Assembly: GCA_027604705.1 (NCBI GenBank)
Contig: JADHYV010000029.1
Coordinates: 62,001-126,000, forward strand
DNA length: 64,000 nt
Reading direction: 5' to 3'
Source: Allomyces arbusculus
Lineage: Eukaryota; Blastocladiomycota; Blastocladiomycetes; Blastocladiales; Blastocladiaceae
Made by a program: the position numbers and the translations under genes. A model generated the notes under the pieces. The model was not told where the DNA came from and ran no database searches. It saw only the letters and a program-made list of their open reading frames with translations. Numbering within the stretch: position 1 is the stretch's first letter; each line of letters begins with the position of its first letter. Shown piece by piece: positions 1-10,947 of this stretch.

Positions 1-2210
1 TCCCCGGCCGCCAAGCTGCTCGAGGAGGAACAACCACACACCACCGACCTGCGCGCGCGTCGGTCGTGTGCACGCCGCCACATGCGCGGCGACAACGGCC
101 GACGCCAGCGACGCCGGCCGTGCGTCCCGACTTCATGGAACCTCGAGGCACGCTCACTTCGCCGTCTCGCGCGCGGGGTCGTACAGCGTCTCCACGCTCG
201 CCGCGAGCAGAAACGTCATGGCGCCGTGTGAGCGCGCCGGCGCATAATGCGTCGAACCATGACTTTCGGGGGACCAGCTGGCAACAATCAAGTTTGACGT
301 TGTCGTCCAACAGACACACACCCGCCGGAAAACGAAATGGCGCGCACAAATGCCAGGTGCCCGGGACAATCCTCTCGAAGCCCATGATGAGAAGGGGTGG
401 ATGGGGTCGCGGGTCTCCCAGTTTTCCCGGACCCACCGGCACGGCGTGCGATCAAAACGACTGTGCGTGTGTGGTTCGCGTTTTGCTTTCAAACAGGCAC
501 ACGCGCTTGCCCATGGAGCCTCCTTCTCCCTCCACCAAGACAAGCACGGCAAGAGAAAACAACCACCGACTTCGAAACGGATTGAAACAAAGCGCACGAG
601 CCTGAAACTCGAGTCTTGGCGGCCGACATCACGGACAAACGCACCGGCTTGGGGCGTGGCCGCCACCGCCTTCTCCACCCAGTGTGGGGGCAGTGCCGGG
701 AAGATGATTGCCGGTGATGGAAGCATAATTTACGAAACGCCGGCGATGGCGTTCGTCGTGCCGTCGTGCCGTCGCGCCCACGTTGCACCGGTTGGGGGAG
801 TTTGAAAAAGATTGTGCGAGAGCACAACTGATGCATGGCCGATTTGCCATCGCATGCGCCTTGAAAACCAAGAGCCGAGGGGTCGCCGGGTCGCACAGCA
901 CTCTATGGTGCTGGTTGTGCGATCAGCACTGGTTGTTGTGCTCCCGCCGCTTTGTTCACGACTCTGCACGTCGCGCCGTGTTTGCCCCAGTCCCCTTCGC
1001 GTTCGCTCTCATTTGGATCGTGTGTGCGACGAGGTGTGTGCGACGAGCACGACCGACGAGCAAGAATGAGACCCTCTCACGTCAAACCATCTTGCCGCGG
1101 TTGATTTCTCTCACCTTTGAACAATCGGACGGGCCCAGGGAGACAACCAGCACGACAACCAGCAGATCGGAAGCGCACCGATGTGGCGTCAAGAAATGCG
1201 CCGAACAACGCGCTGACAACTTCGAACTTGAACAAAATCCAAAAGGCACGCGCGGCAAAAGCAATGAGTGACGTTGAACGTGTTGGCCAAACGGCGCGCG
1301 CGCCGCCAAGGGGGTAGCAATGAATTTTTCGCCCAGTTCGCCACAAAAACAAGGGTCGCACAAGCGACGCGAAACGCCAAACGAATCCAGTCATGGGGCG
1401 AGCGTGCATGGAGATTGCGAGCGCCGCTCGCCAAGGCATATGCCACGCGCACGGACGGCGGCAGAGGGGATTCCGGAAGGAAAGTGGGAGGAGATGCAGT
1501 GTGCGCAAGACCAGGGGGGGGGGGAGGGGGCGTGAACAATCGCTGACGCGCTGCGGTGGTGGAATGCGTGCTCGCTTTTATCTCGCGGCGGCGATCGCGA
1601 GCTCGCCCAGCAGTTGGGGCTGCGAGGACGTCGACGCTGGAGCAACTCTTGGTCTGCCCGGGGATAACAGCTCGCTCCACCACGGTGATGCGAGGAGATC
1701 ATGCTTTTGCGGGGAGTGCTGTCGCGCCAGCGGCGGTGCAATGGCAGCGACGGCGATGTCGACGACGGGTTGTTGCGAAAGCGATTCGGTCGAGTCGGAA
1801 AATGCAGTTGAGTTGGCGAATTCGCGTCCGCGTCACTCACATGTGATCGCGACGCTGTTCTGTTCCCGCCGTCTTTGCTGAGCCGCAGGGAAGCTGCTCG
1901 CCGTCACCAGTTTCATGGTCGGGCCGAGCGCGACGGCCCCTTCTCAACATCCAACACGTTGGACAGCATTGAACCTGCCGCGATCAAGCTGCAAACGCAA
2001 GCTACTGGACCTAGTCGTGCCGCAGCTTGTGCTGGATCACGTTCGTCGTGCACCGCCAGCGCTTCCAGCTTTGACCCGAAGTGGTCGTTTTCGCAACCAC
2101 AGCAGCATCAGTTTTGTCGCACCATATTGGCCAACCGCACGGTCGCTCACGCGATCAGCACATCAGCATACGCCCGCTCTTCACTACACGCCAAGCAGAG
2201 TCTCAACATC
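1..2210. other. No supported gene
   Basis: CpG-rich DNA with overlapping short open frames on both strands and none with a recognisable domain or convincing codon pattern. A run of G lies near 1517-1526. The last few hundred bases are probably promoter and 5' leader of the downstream transporter. A 3' end of a gene entering from the left cannot be excluded, because frames are open over the first 200 bases. Confidence 0.4.
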
Positions 2211-4929
2211 ATGGATACGCCAACGACACGCTCGCTGGTCCTGGGGCTCGCGCTCGGCGTAATTCCAATCGCCTCAAACCTCTATCTCGGTCTCAAAACA
2301 GGTTGGGGGTACGTGCGGTCTCTCTACATCTAGTGCGCGCGAGTGGCATCTGGCCGATTCGACCGAAGTTCGGAAAAAAAACTAACACGCCGGCGTGGTT
2401 CGTGGCCTAGCTTTGGGTCTGAGTTTTTCGCCATCCGTACGAATCGGCACACTCTCCTGCGTGGTTCTCCACCGACCAGCCTGCTCCACGGGCTCACAAG
2501 TCGAATCTGCCTCGTCTAGTTCTCGGGTTCCCGCTGCTCCGGTTCGCCGACCGCACCTTCAACGGCGCTGACCACGCGAGCTCCGTGACCCTGCAAGAAC
2601 ACGGCCTGCTCGTGACCGTCTCGGTCGCCGTCTCGAACCTGACCATGTCAGGCTATGTGAATGGGATCCCGGCGCTCTACAAGCTCGGTCTGCTCGACCC
2701 AGCGGCCTACCCGTTGGACATGGCGCGGCTCGTCGTGTGGGGCACGACCGTGGCCTTGGTCGCGTGCTTTGTCGCGCTCGTCATGGCGCCGTGGTTCCTG
2801 AAACGGCGCGATTTACCGTTCCCATCGTCGGTTGGCGCCGCACACTTGTTGCGCCAGTTGCATGCGAATGCCGCCGCGTCGACCGTTGAGGGGGGCGCGG
2901 TGGTCGAGGGGAAGGTGATCCCGCCGCTGGATGATGAGAAAGTCGCACGGAAGCGCCGCGAGAGCGAGGTGCAGCAGAGAACGATGGTGCAGTGCATTGG
3001 TGCGTGTTTGACTGTTTCCCGAAAAACGGAGATGAATATTTGCTAACATGCGAGCGGCGACCGTGATAGTCGGCTCCTTTTTGTTCTTGATGGTCGCGTT
3101 TGCCATCCCGGCCATCAAAGAGTACCACTTGTTCTGGTGGCTCGCTGGTGCGCCGCCGCGCACGGGCCCGCACCCGTCCGTCGGTCCGTTCTCTTCTGCA
3201 CGCTCTGCACCCGTTTTTCTCATCGAGATCTGAACCCGCCGGCCTCCGACCCGATACCACAGGCCTCGCGGCCATCTTCTTCAATATGGACCGGTTCCAC
3301 CTGTTCTTCAGCGTCTCTTTCGCCTTCTTCGGCGCCGGGATGATGATGGGCGTGCGCACGACCACCTCCTTCTTCTTCGGCTCCTTTCTCGCATGGTACG
3401 CGATCGGCCACTGGCTCGTCGAGAGATCTGGGTGGGTGCCCAACCCCTACGACCCGCGGTCGCGTCGCTACTCGTCCCCGACCTCCATGGACCCGTCGTC
3501 CCCCGGCGTGGCCTACTGGCTCCTTTGGCCGGGGATCACGATCCTCGTCACGCACGCGGCGACCGACCTGGTCCTGAACGCCGCCGCGTACCTGATTGCC
3601 CGCGTGCGCGGGACGGCGTCGGCGTCGCGCGCATCGAGTACCGCTGCGGTACCTGACCCGAACGACCTAAAAGCCCCGCCGGTCGTGAATGCAGTCCACG
3701 GGTCACACGACGTGTCCGGGTTTGCCGGGCGGCAGGTGCGCGTGCTCAAGTACGTGGCGGCGCCGATGGCGGTCGCGCTGTGTGCGATTATGACGCAGGC
3801 TACGTTCCGGCTGTCGTTGGGGGTCGCTGGACTCGCGATTGCGTTGGGGGTCGTGTTGACGTATATCGCGACGCTCGCGTCGGCGGTCACGGATATGAAT
3901 CCGTCCGGGACACTGGCCAAGGTCGCCAAGGGGGTGTTGGCGATGGTCCCGGCGACGTCGTTGGCGCAGCGGCAGGTCACGACGGTGGCGGGCGCGATGG
4001 TCGCGGCGGGATTGGTACGTTCGCGGTATGCGAGGAAGGCGGGTAATGGATGCATGCTGACGCGAACCGTGTGATGGAGAATAGTCGTCGCAGACTGTCG
4101 ACCTTGTCAGCAGTTTCAAGCTCGGACAACTGTGCCAAATGAACGTGCTCGCGCAAGGTCCGCCCGTTTCATTCCCCCCTCCTCTCCACCTTCTCCACCC
4201 ATCTCACTCACCCATTCTACACACCAGTACGCACCCAACTCCTCGGCGCGACCCTCGCGGCCCCGCTCACCGCGCTCGTCTTCTCGCTCTACGTGCACGC
4301 ATACCCGTGCATTCTCGCTGAGCGCGACGACGACTGCGCGACGCAGCACGGGTTCTCGCTGACCGCCGCCAATACCTGGAAAGTGTTTGCAATCGCCATG
4401 GCCGATGGACCCGCAGCGATCGCTGCACGAGTTCCACCGTCGGCACTCGCTGCGTGCGGCGTGGCCGCGGCCGCGGTCGTCGTGACGGGGGTGATTAGGC
4501 GGGTGCTGTTGCAGCCGCGGGGGTACGCGTGGATCGTGCCGCAGTGGAATGGTACGTTGGTTCTCGGCATCATGGATGATGGGGGGGGGGGGGGGGATGG
4601 AAACTGATGCGATGATATGTGGTGCGTAGCGATCGGCGTGGCCATGCTGAACCCGCGCACAGATTACGCGTTCGCCGCGTGGCTCGGCGCGCTCGTCTCG
4701 GTCGTTTGGCAGCGGCAGGCGCCGCACGCGCACGACAAGTTGTTGTTCACGGTCGCGAGCGGGTTTATTGCGGGTGAGGGGCTATGGGGGCTCGTTGCCG
4801 CGGTGATGAATATCGGTACGTGCAGCTGGGTGGAATTGGGGTGGGTGGAGGTGGGGTTTAGACTGACACGCGAATGTATGTGTAGTGGGGTTGTCAAACG
4901 GATGGTTGACACGCGCCGGGCTGCCGTGA
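2211..4929 (+). CDS. OPT-family oligopeptide/metal-chelate transporter, multi-exon
   Basis: Integral membrane carrier of the oligopeptide transporter superfamily, which imports small peptides or metal-siderophore complexes coupled to protons. The first exon opens with MDTPTTRSLVLGLALG followed by SNLYLGLKTGWG, the usual first helix and loop of the family. Later exons give VSGYVNGIPALYKLG-type and TDMNPSGTLAKVAKG segments, matching the family's IPAL and D-NP-G regions, and about 12 hydrophobic helices in all. I read about eight exons separated by short introns. Examples are an intron starting after 2999 with donor GTGCGT, one ending before 3286, and a last intron 4816-4885 before a short final exon ending at the stop 4927-4929. 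The second exon near 2.4-2.6 kb is poorly resolved. A run of 16 G lies in the intron at 4551-4627. OPT versus YSL subfamily and the substrate cannot be told by eye. Confidence 0.8.
4581..4596. repeat. G16 homopolymer in an intron
   Basis: Sixteen consecutive G within an intron of the OPT transporter gene. Length polymorphism or sequencing slippage is likely. Confidence 0.9.
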
Positions 4930-5204
4930 TCCACGACGCGCGGAATTTCGTGGTTGGGCGCGAATTGGCGAGGGTAGATAAGGGTAGGCGCAGGTGGAGG
5001 GGTTGGATTGTGCTGGGAACTGGTCAGCTTGCAAATCCAATTGTTTCTAGGCCCTTGGTTGTGGCAGGACTGGGTGGACTGGGTTGAAACCGACGCTGAA
5101 TTCGCATGTGAGGTGCCGAAAAAACAACTCGTAGTGAAAAAACTCTGTGCATGCTGTGTCAACTGGGCGATATTTGTGCCCAGAGAGGGTGGATTTGAGT
5201 GGGA
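4930..5204. other. 3' flank of the OPT gene
   Basis: Short intergenic stretch after the transporter stop. CpG is still present here, and it falls away from about 5205 onward. Confidence 0.5.
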
Positions 5205-7115
5205 CGGACCAAAAGAGACACAATGCTCATGGCACAAAGAAAAATGAGTGCAACCATTTGTTTAAGAGGTTGTAGGGTTGAACCCATGGTATTCCACTTG
5301 CAGGCTGGACGCTTTTTCAGGGAGCTCAATCTCAGCTGCTGTGAACATGGCAAATGTCAAATGGGTAAGCTCAAAGCAAATGACAGATGTGAGTGCTCTG
5401 GAGCAGTGGGCTGTGACACTGGGACATGGATAACTGTCAACCAGGTGGCCATTGACTTTGAAGGCAAAGGTTTTCTCACACCTTATGTATGGATATCTGG
5501 CTGGGCTTGGTGGAAAGAATCTGCTGGACTGCTCTGATGCAGGCTGGAGCTTACTCATTCACTGTTTGTGTGTGGGGGGAGGGGGGGGGTTTCTTCCAAT
5601 TTTTTCAAACCACTGTCTCTTGACCCAGACAAGATCTCGCCTTGCAACCACCCACATCAGAATGGCCAAAAACATTATTTCAATCTGACATGCAATGAGG
5701 GGAGACCACAGGATGTGCTGTTAGAATAGGCATGAGGATCAGGGCAAGCACCACACATTGGAGCACCACTGTGACAAAATGGGCTCAGAGGGGTGATACA
5801 ATCAATACCCCTCCACGCCCATTTCACTTTGTGTCAAGAGATAACTATACATTTCCTCTACACGCTTCTTTACATTGTGCGCCCAGGCTCCATCAATTTA
5901 GCAAGGTAGATGCAACATGTTTTTCATGCTTTGCCAGGACTCAGTTGCTGTATAGCTGTGGACCAAAACCACAATATCACAATTGGAATTATGAGTCAAT
6001 TTCACCAAACAGAATTGTGGTTCTAGTTGTTGAGAAAACTCGGTTGTAAGCCATTTGCATTTTACTCACCAATGATGAATGAGTGAATATATGATAGCAA
6101 TGTCAAGAGGAGCAAAACCAACAAAACAATGAATGAGAGAACTGAAGTGATGTGAGTGGGCATGCAAGTGCACTTGGGTGTAGGCCAAGCATGCCATGGA
6201 GGGGTGTGGGTGCCACCAATGCTGCTGGCAGCAGGGCTGCCTGAGTGGCCCCTACTTGCTGTTCCTGTTCCTGATCCTGTTCCTGTTCTTCCCACCCAGG
6301 TGTCTCAATGCAGAGGCTTTTGCCATCTGAGGCGCCCACCCATTTGTCATCAACAACATGCACATTGGGGTGTTCATGCGTCCACCTGCCCAGCAAGATC
6401 TATGACTTCACATGCCACAATTGCCCACCTGATCTGCAGTCTGGCCATGTCCAACTCATGCACAACAACCCTTGCAACCAATCCTGTCTACCTGCACACG
6501 CATTTCCATCAAATGTGGTTGGCACTCTTCAAGATCTGCAATGATGTGTGGGAGCATGACACATGCATGTATCTACTGACAGATGTGACTGGCAAGTTGA
6601 GCCTCTCCACAGTCCAAAAGTGCATGATTGGTTTGTGCACATTCACATCCAGCATGTCTGCTGACTATCTTGACAAGAGCCTGTGTGCAGGCGAGTCAAC
6701 ATGCCAGGAGTACTCCCTCCAGATTTGTAGAAACTGTTGCAATCTATGGCTGTGAGTACCTGCAACTGCCAATGCCAGCTGAGTGGGCTGTCATTTTGCA
6801 AGAGAATGCAGTATGTGGCTTCCCAGGAATGCTTGGTTTGGTTGGTGCACAGTGGTGGTTGCAATGAGAGCTGTGGTAGTGTTGTTGTTGTTGTTGTGTG
6901 GTGTTTGCAGTGGGAAACCCATTTGGCTATCTGTGGAGGCTATCTGGCAGATTTGGGTCCACTGTTTACCAGAAAGGGTGGATTTTGGCAGATGCCAGCA
7001 ACTGGTGGAGTTGCAAAAGTGGCGGTTGGCACCAAATTTGCCAGAAAGCTGATAAACCCCTGACTGCTGAAGCTATCAGCCATCATCAACATGATCTCCT
7101 CAGCCTTTAAGTTGG
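5205..7115 (+). mobile_element. Decayed PIF/Harbinger DNA transposon in a CpG-starved block
   Basis: Between about 6480 and 6870 two forward frames read as the N-terminal half of a plant-type PIF/Harbinger (HARBI1/ALP1-like) transposase. Visible pieces are VTGKLSLSTVQKCMIG, then SADYLDKSLCAGEST with QICRNCC, and after one frame change EYLQLPMPAEWAVILQEN and GFPGMLG. These follow the family order: a D-TG-K-LS-LQK segment, then SAD-DEY--GEST, EYLR-P, and RGFPGMLGSID. The catalytic DDE half is missing or unrecognisable, so the element is a fossil. The block has almost no CpG (I count one in 6541-6900), unlike the CpG-rich genes either side. Terminal inverted repeats were not found. The limits given are those of the CpG-poor stretch, not proven element ends. 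Sequence at 6880-7100 is not recognised. Confidence 0.7.
5265..5333 (-). pseudogene. Decayed tRNA-Ala(TGC) pseudogene
   Basis: The minus strand aligns along its whole length with the intact tRNA-Ala at 7202-7274. It keeps the TGC anticodon, the GGGTTCAA T-loop region and the AACCTC 3' acceptor half. Wherever the intact gene has CpG in its 3' half, this copy has TpG or CpA: the anticodon stem, the variable region, and both sides of the T stem. The 5' acceptor strand no longer pairs fully with the 3' strand. Both copies point the same way, 1.94 kb apart. Confidence 0.7.
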
Positions 7116-7201
7116 CGCCTGATGTCCAGGCGCAAAACAAGTTGATCAAAACGACGGTTCTATCCCGACAACACCACAGTCATCCTCGCTTTTAGGACTT
7201 T

Positions 7202-7274
7202 TGGAGGTTGCGGGGTTTGAACCCGCGGCATTCCGCATGCAAAGCGGACACTCTAACCACTGAGCTAAACCCCC
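7202..7274 (-). tRNA. tRNA-Ala (anticodon TGC)
   Basis: A 73-nt cloverleaf with no intron. The acceptor stem GGGGGTT pairs with AACCTCC and contains the G3:U70 wobble pair that defines alanine tRNAs; the discriminator base is A73. The D stem is GCTC/GAGT, the anticodon stem TCCGC/GCGGA with loop TTTGCAT, and the T stem GCGGG/CCCGC with loop TTCAAAC. The anticodon TGC reads GCA. The nearest T4 run on the transcribed strand is about 50 nt downstream (7148-7151), so the Pol III terminator is uncertain. Confidence 0.95.
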
Positions 7275-7499
7275 AGTTGTGCTTTGGCCTGAACCTTGTC
7301 TTCTTGTCCAATTACTCACTCTTTGGCTGCGACGCCGACAGAATGACTTGCGCGTGGGAGCCACGCCATATTGACTCACTCACTCCAAAGCTGCCGCTTC
7401 CGGGACGCGCCACCGCCCTTCTGCGGCAGACCGCTTGCAGCCTCGCAGCACCCTCCACAATTCGCAAGCGCGAGGGCGACGAGCAACTGCAGTAGCACC

Positions 7500-9374
7500 A
7501 TGGCCGTGCCCGGCGGCATCGATGATCTGTTCGGCAAGCTCGCGATCCATGCCGTGACCGTCGTCGGCAAGGCCGCGTTTGGACTCGCCGTCAAGCAAGC
7601 CGTCGGCGGGCTCACGGCCTTTGCCAAGCAGAGACTCCTAGTAGGCAGCGGCAACAGCGGTAGCGGAAATGTGCCTGCAGCATCAACCCGCGCTGCGACA
7701 CATGCGACGCTCGGCGCGCTGGAACGACGAGCAGACGGCGGCGACGCGTCAAGCTCAACAACAGGCGACACCGACACCGCAACCGACGCGTCGGCCGCCG
7801 AGCAGCAACGCTTACGCGCCGAATTCGAGCGGCTCGACACGCAGCGGCGGCAACTCGAGCAAAAAGTGGCCATTCTGACACCGTCGATCGACATGATCCA
7901 AGTCGTCTGCGCCAAGTCGAACCATGTCGGCCTGCACGCCGTATTGACCATGGCGCAGGACCTGCACCGAGACCTCGACACGCTCTCGGCGTTTTTGGCC
8001 ACGGCGCTCGGGTCCGACAGCGTGCACTCGGTCTCACTCGCGCAAGTGCACGCCGTGTCTGAACGCGTGCAAGCGATCTTGGCCAAGATCGAGGACTCGG
8101 TGCCGTACTTAAACCTCGCGATCGCCGTGTCCGGCGTCAAGCTCGGCGGTGGGACGGGTAGTGCGGGCGCGCGAGCTGCCGCGCCAGCCAGTGCGTTGTC
8201 GCTCAGTGTCCTGCTCAACGCCTCGGCGCTCCTGCAGCGCGCGGCGCTCGCTGCCGACGAGGCCAACGACGACTCCTCGACCGCGACCGTGCCCATGGCG
8301 TTCCCGTGCCGCGTCTACCGATTGTTCGAGGCCTCGGTCCGCGCCGAGGGTCGACCCAACTGGACGTGGAAACTCGAGCACCTGCGATCGGCCGTGACTG
8401 TGCGGTGGGCCGATCCAACCGTCGAGGGCGCGTCGGGCGCACTCGTGGTCATGGACCGCACGGGCGAGAACGACACGTTACAGTGGGATCTGGCCGATTT
8501 GAAGCGCATGTTGTTCACGGCGACCGGGCGGTTGCTGAATATTCCGGATTCGAGCCCTGGCGCGCCCGTGCTCGTGCTCCACCTCGACGAGTACGTCGCG
8601 CTCGAGATTTTGCCGCCTGACGAGTGGGATCCGACGCCCAGCGAGAGCGAGAGCGACGACGAGGACGACGAGAGCGACTCGAAAAACGACGACTCCAGCG
8701 AATCCAATCCCGTATTCCGCATCCCGGCGACCCCGGTCGGCAAACCCACCGCCACTCGACGCCCCACCCCACCCGCGACCACCACCGACGACGACGAGCC
8801 CCTCCCCGTCTCGCACCAACTCAGTCTCCTCGAAGCCGTCCTCCGACTCATCACCGTCGAGCGCGCGCTCGGCACCCCGCACCTCGCCGTCCCCGACGAC
8901 CTGCTGTGGGTCTACCTCGCCAGCGACCAAATGCCCGACATTGGCTCTGTCGCTGTCGCCGCACCCGTCCCGCTCCCGCCCGTCTACTTGTCCCCCGCGC
9001 CCGCGTCCGCGACGGCGCCGTCACCCGCCGCGTCGAGAAGCCGTCGGTCGGTGGGCCGGTCGCCGGCTCCCGCGCCAGCTGAGCGTGACGCGACCCCGCC
9101 GCCGGTACTAAGACGTAAGTCGCGGCCGTCGCGGCGCGGGCTTGAGCACTTGCAGCAGGTGGAGCGCACGCCGGCGCCGGTCAGGGTGACGAATTTGATG
9201 AACCGGTTCATGCATGCTGCGGAAGCGACGGGTTCGTCTGGCGCGGCTCCTGTGGATGGGGCTGGGGAGAGTAGCACGGAGGTGTCGCCGACGCGGCCGG
9301 CTCGTCGGAGTCGGCGCTCGCAGCGCGGTGTGCGCTCGGCCGAGGTCGATGTGGGCGGCGAAGACGATTTGTGA
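7500..9374 (+). CDS. RanGTP-binding protein, Yrb30-like
   Basis: Single-exon gene for 624 aa. It resembles the fungal RanGTP-binding family typified by yeast Yrb30 (Pfam Ran-binding, PF05508), which binds Ran-GTP and acts in nucleocytoplasmic transport. The start MAVPGGIDDLFGKLAIHAV matches the family's MDDLxxKLxxQA opening. Further on, VAILTPSIDMIQVVCAKSN (about residue 125) and LAKIEDSVPYLNLAIAVSG (about 200) are the conserved helices. A C-terminal third rich in D, E, S and P (about 380-624) is probably disordered. I chose the ATG at 7500 because the family similarity begins there, although the frame is open upstream. The gene converges on the glycosyltransferase gene with about 135 bp between stops. 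Confidence 0.8.
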   Translation: MAVPGGIDDLFGKLAIHAVTVVGKAAFGLAVKQAVGGLTAFAKQRLLVGSGNSGSGNVPAASTRAATHATLGALERRADGGDASSSTTGDTDTATDASAAEQQRLRAEFERLDTQRRQLEQKVAILTPSIDMIQVVCAKSNHVGLHAVLTMAQDLHRDLDTLSAFLATALGSDSVHSVSLAQVHAVSERVQAILAKIEDSVPYLNLAIAVSGVKLGGGTGSAGARAAAPASALSLSVLLNASALLQRAALAADEANDDSSTATVPMAFPCRVYRLFEASVRAEGRPNWTWKLEHLRSAVTVRWADPTVEGASGALVVMDRTGENDTLQWDLADLKRMLFTATGRLLNIPDSSPGAPVLVLHLDEYVALEILPPDEWDPTPSESESDDEDDESDSKNDDSSESNPVFRIPATPVGKPTATRRPTPPATTTDDDEPLPVSHQLSLLEAVLRLITVERALGTPHLAVPDDLLWVYLASDQMPDIGSVAVAAPVPLPPVYLSPAPASATAPSPAASRSRRSVGRSPAPAPAERDATPPPVLRRKSRPSRRGLEHLQQVERTPAPVRVTNLMNRFMHAAEATGSSGAAPVDGAGESSTEVSPTRPARRSRRSQRGVRSAEVDVGGEDDL

Positions 9375-9484
9375 TTGGGTGAGCTTTGGCGTAAGGAGTG
9401 TGCACCTTGTCTCAAGATTCAAAATCCGTTGACCATTCCTGTCCATTTCACTGACGTCTGCATCAAATCAGACCCCGTCCGACT

Positions 9485-9502
9485 CCCCCCCCCCCCCCCC
9501 CC
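9485..9502. repeat. C18 homopolymer between convergent genes
   Basis: Eighteen C in the short gap between two convergent stop codons; no coding role. Confidence 0.9.
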
Positions 9503-9509
9503 TCACTCA

Positions 9510-10901
9510 TCACTTATCCTTCTCCACCCCTTCACCCTCCGTCACGCTCGCTCGCGCCGCGCTTACCAGCCCCGCAATCCACGTCGCCAACACCTTCCCA
9601 CCCTCCGGCTCGGCCCTCATCATCTCCGCGACCTCCCTCGCCTTCTTCACTTTCCCTTCTTCCACCGCCTCTTCCAGCGCGTCCGCAATCCTTGCTCCCG
9701 ACCGCCGCGCAAACGGTACCGGCCGTGCGGCCACCCCGAGCGCATACAACCGCTGCGCCCAATACGGCTGATCAATCGCGACCGGCACCGGCACCTGCGG
9801 TACTCCCGCGCGCGCAGCCGCCGCAATCGTCCCTGCACCCGCGTGGTGCACGACGGCCTTGCACCGCGGGAATAGCAGGGAGTGCGGCGCGGTAGTTGCG
9901 ATCACGAATACCCGGTCCCCCGCGGGATCGAGCGCGCGGAGCGCCGCAACTTGCGTCGGGAACGGCACGTCGCCCGTGGCCGAGTACCCGCCGGCAAAAA
10001 CCACGACTCGCGTCGAGCTTGGCAAATGCGCGAGCAAGTCGCCGATCAGAGCGACAAGGTCGAATGCGTCGGCCGTGACCACGCCGAAACCGACGTACAC
10101 GGGACTCGTGCCCGCATCGAGCCACGCGTCCAGCTCTGGGTCGAGCGGTTCCGCCGCGTTCTTGGGGATCGAGAGCGCCGCCTGCACGAGCACGTGCGTA
10201 GGGAAGTCGGCGGGCACGGGGAGGAGCGTCGGGCTGATCGCGTAAAAGTGCGGCAGGGACGCAAGGGATTCGTAGACGGCGCGCGGTGCAATGGGCACGA
10301 CCCCGGCGGAAGTGCACAGGCGGTCGGTCAGCGGACCCCACTGCATTTTGTACCCCATGAAGATGTTGAAGTGGTGCAGCGCGCGGTTCAGCCACCCGGC
10401 CACGTTCGGCAGCGCTGGAAGGACCGGAATCGTCGGCGGGAACGCGCGCGTCGGGTAGGTCGATAGGAACATTTCGAGCACCGCAACCACCGTCGTCTTG
10501 GGCAACACGTGTCGCAACACCACCGCGTGGTGTGCGAGCAAGTAACCCACGAACAACACCACATCAAACGACGGCGCGACGGCGACGATTTGCGTCGCAA
10601 TGTCGGTGAATTCAGACCGGCCAAACAGGGCGTCGCTGTCGGTGAAGTCGTTGTTGACAAACGCGCGCATCGCACGCGCCGAACCGAACGTGCCGAGCGC
10701 GGTGCCGGCGAGCGGGACGTAGCGGAAATGGTCGCGCTCGACCCAGTCCTGAAGGTCGGATTGTGCTGCGATCGCGACTTCGACCGGGTCCGGGTGGTTC
10801 CATGTCGGGTGCTCAGGCGCAGCGGTGCGCAGGGCGTGCGCGGCAGCAAAGGCGGGTTGAATGTCGCCGCGCGAGCCAAAGGCGACGATGAGGATGCGCA
10901 T
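9510..10901 (-). CDS. GT1-family UDP/sterol glycosyltransferase
   Basis: Single-exon gene for 463 aa, close to the usual length of GT-B fold family 1 glycosyltransferases, which move a sugar from a UDP-sugar to a lipid or small molecule. The N-terminus MRILIVAFGSRGDIQPAFAA carries the typical G-x-RGD(V/I)QP motif of sterol and rhamnosyl-type enzymes. The C-terminal donor-binding part has PVYVGFGVV and the signature region AVVHHAGAGTIAAAARAGVP followed by Q, where the HHGGxGT motif reads HHAGAGT. The ATG at 10901 sits immediately before the motif; the frame is open for 22 more codons through a GA repeat, which I treat as leader. The acceptor substrate cannot be deduced. Confidence 0.8.
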   Translation of the reverse strand: MRILIVAFGSRGDIQPAFAAAHALRTAAPEHPTWNHPDPVEVAIAAQSDLQDWVERDHFRYVPLAGTALGTFGSARAMRAFVNNDFTDSDALFGRSEFTDIATQIVAVAPSFDVVLFVGYLLAHHAVVLRHVLPKTTVVAVLEMFLSTYPTRAFPPTIPVLPALPNVAGWLNRALHHFNIFMGYKMQWGPLTDRLCTSAGVVPIAPRAVYESLASLPHFYAISPTLLPVPADFPTHVLVQAALSIPKNAAEPLDPELDAWLDAGTSPVYVGFGVVTADAFDLVALIGDLLAHLPSSTRVVVFAGGYSATGDVPFPTQVAALRALDPAGDRVFVIATTAPHSLLFPRCKAVVHHAGAGTIAAAARAGVPQVPVPVAIDQPYWAQRLYALGVAARPVPFARRSGARIADALEEAVEEGKVKKAREVAEMMRAEPEGGKVLATWIAGLVSAARASVTEGEGVEKDK

Positions 10902-10913
10902 GTCGTAGTGTGG

Positions 10914-10947
10914 TGGAGAGAGCGAGAGAGAGAGCGAGAGAGAGCGA
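10914..10947. repeat. Imperfect GA microsatellite
   Basis: GAGAGA units broken by GC, immediately upstream of the glycosyltransferase start codon and probably in its 5' leader. Confidence 0.8.

Noticed and set aside
154-726. Minus-strand frame at the left edge ending ETLYDPARETAK.
   Set aside because: Only the last few residues look protein-like; the rest is low complexity and shows no domain.
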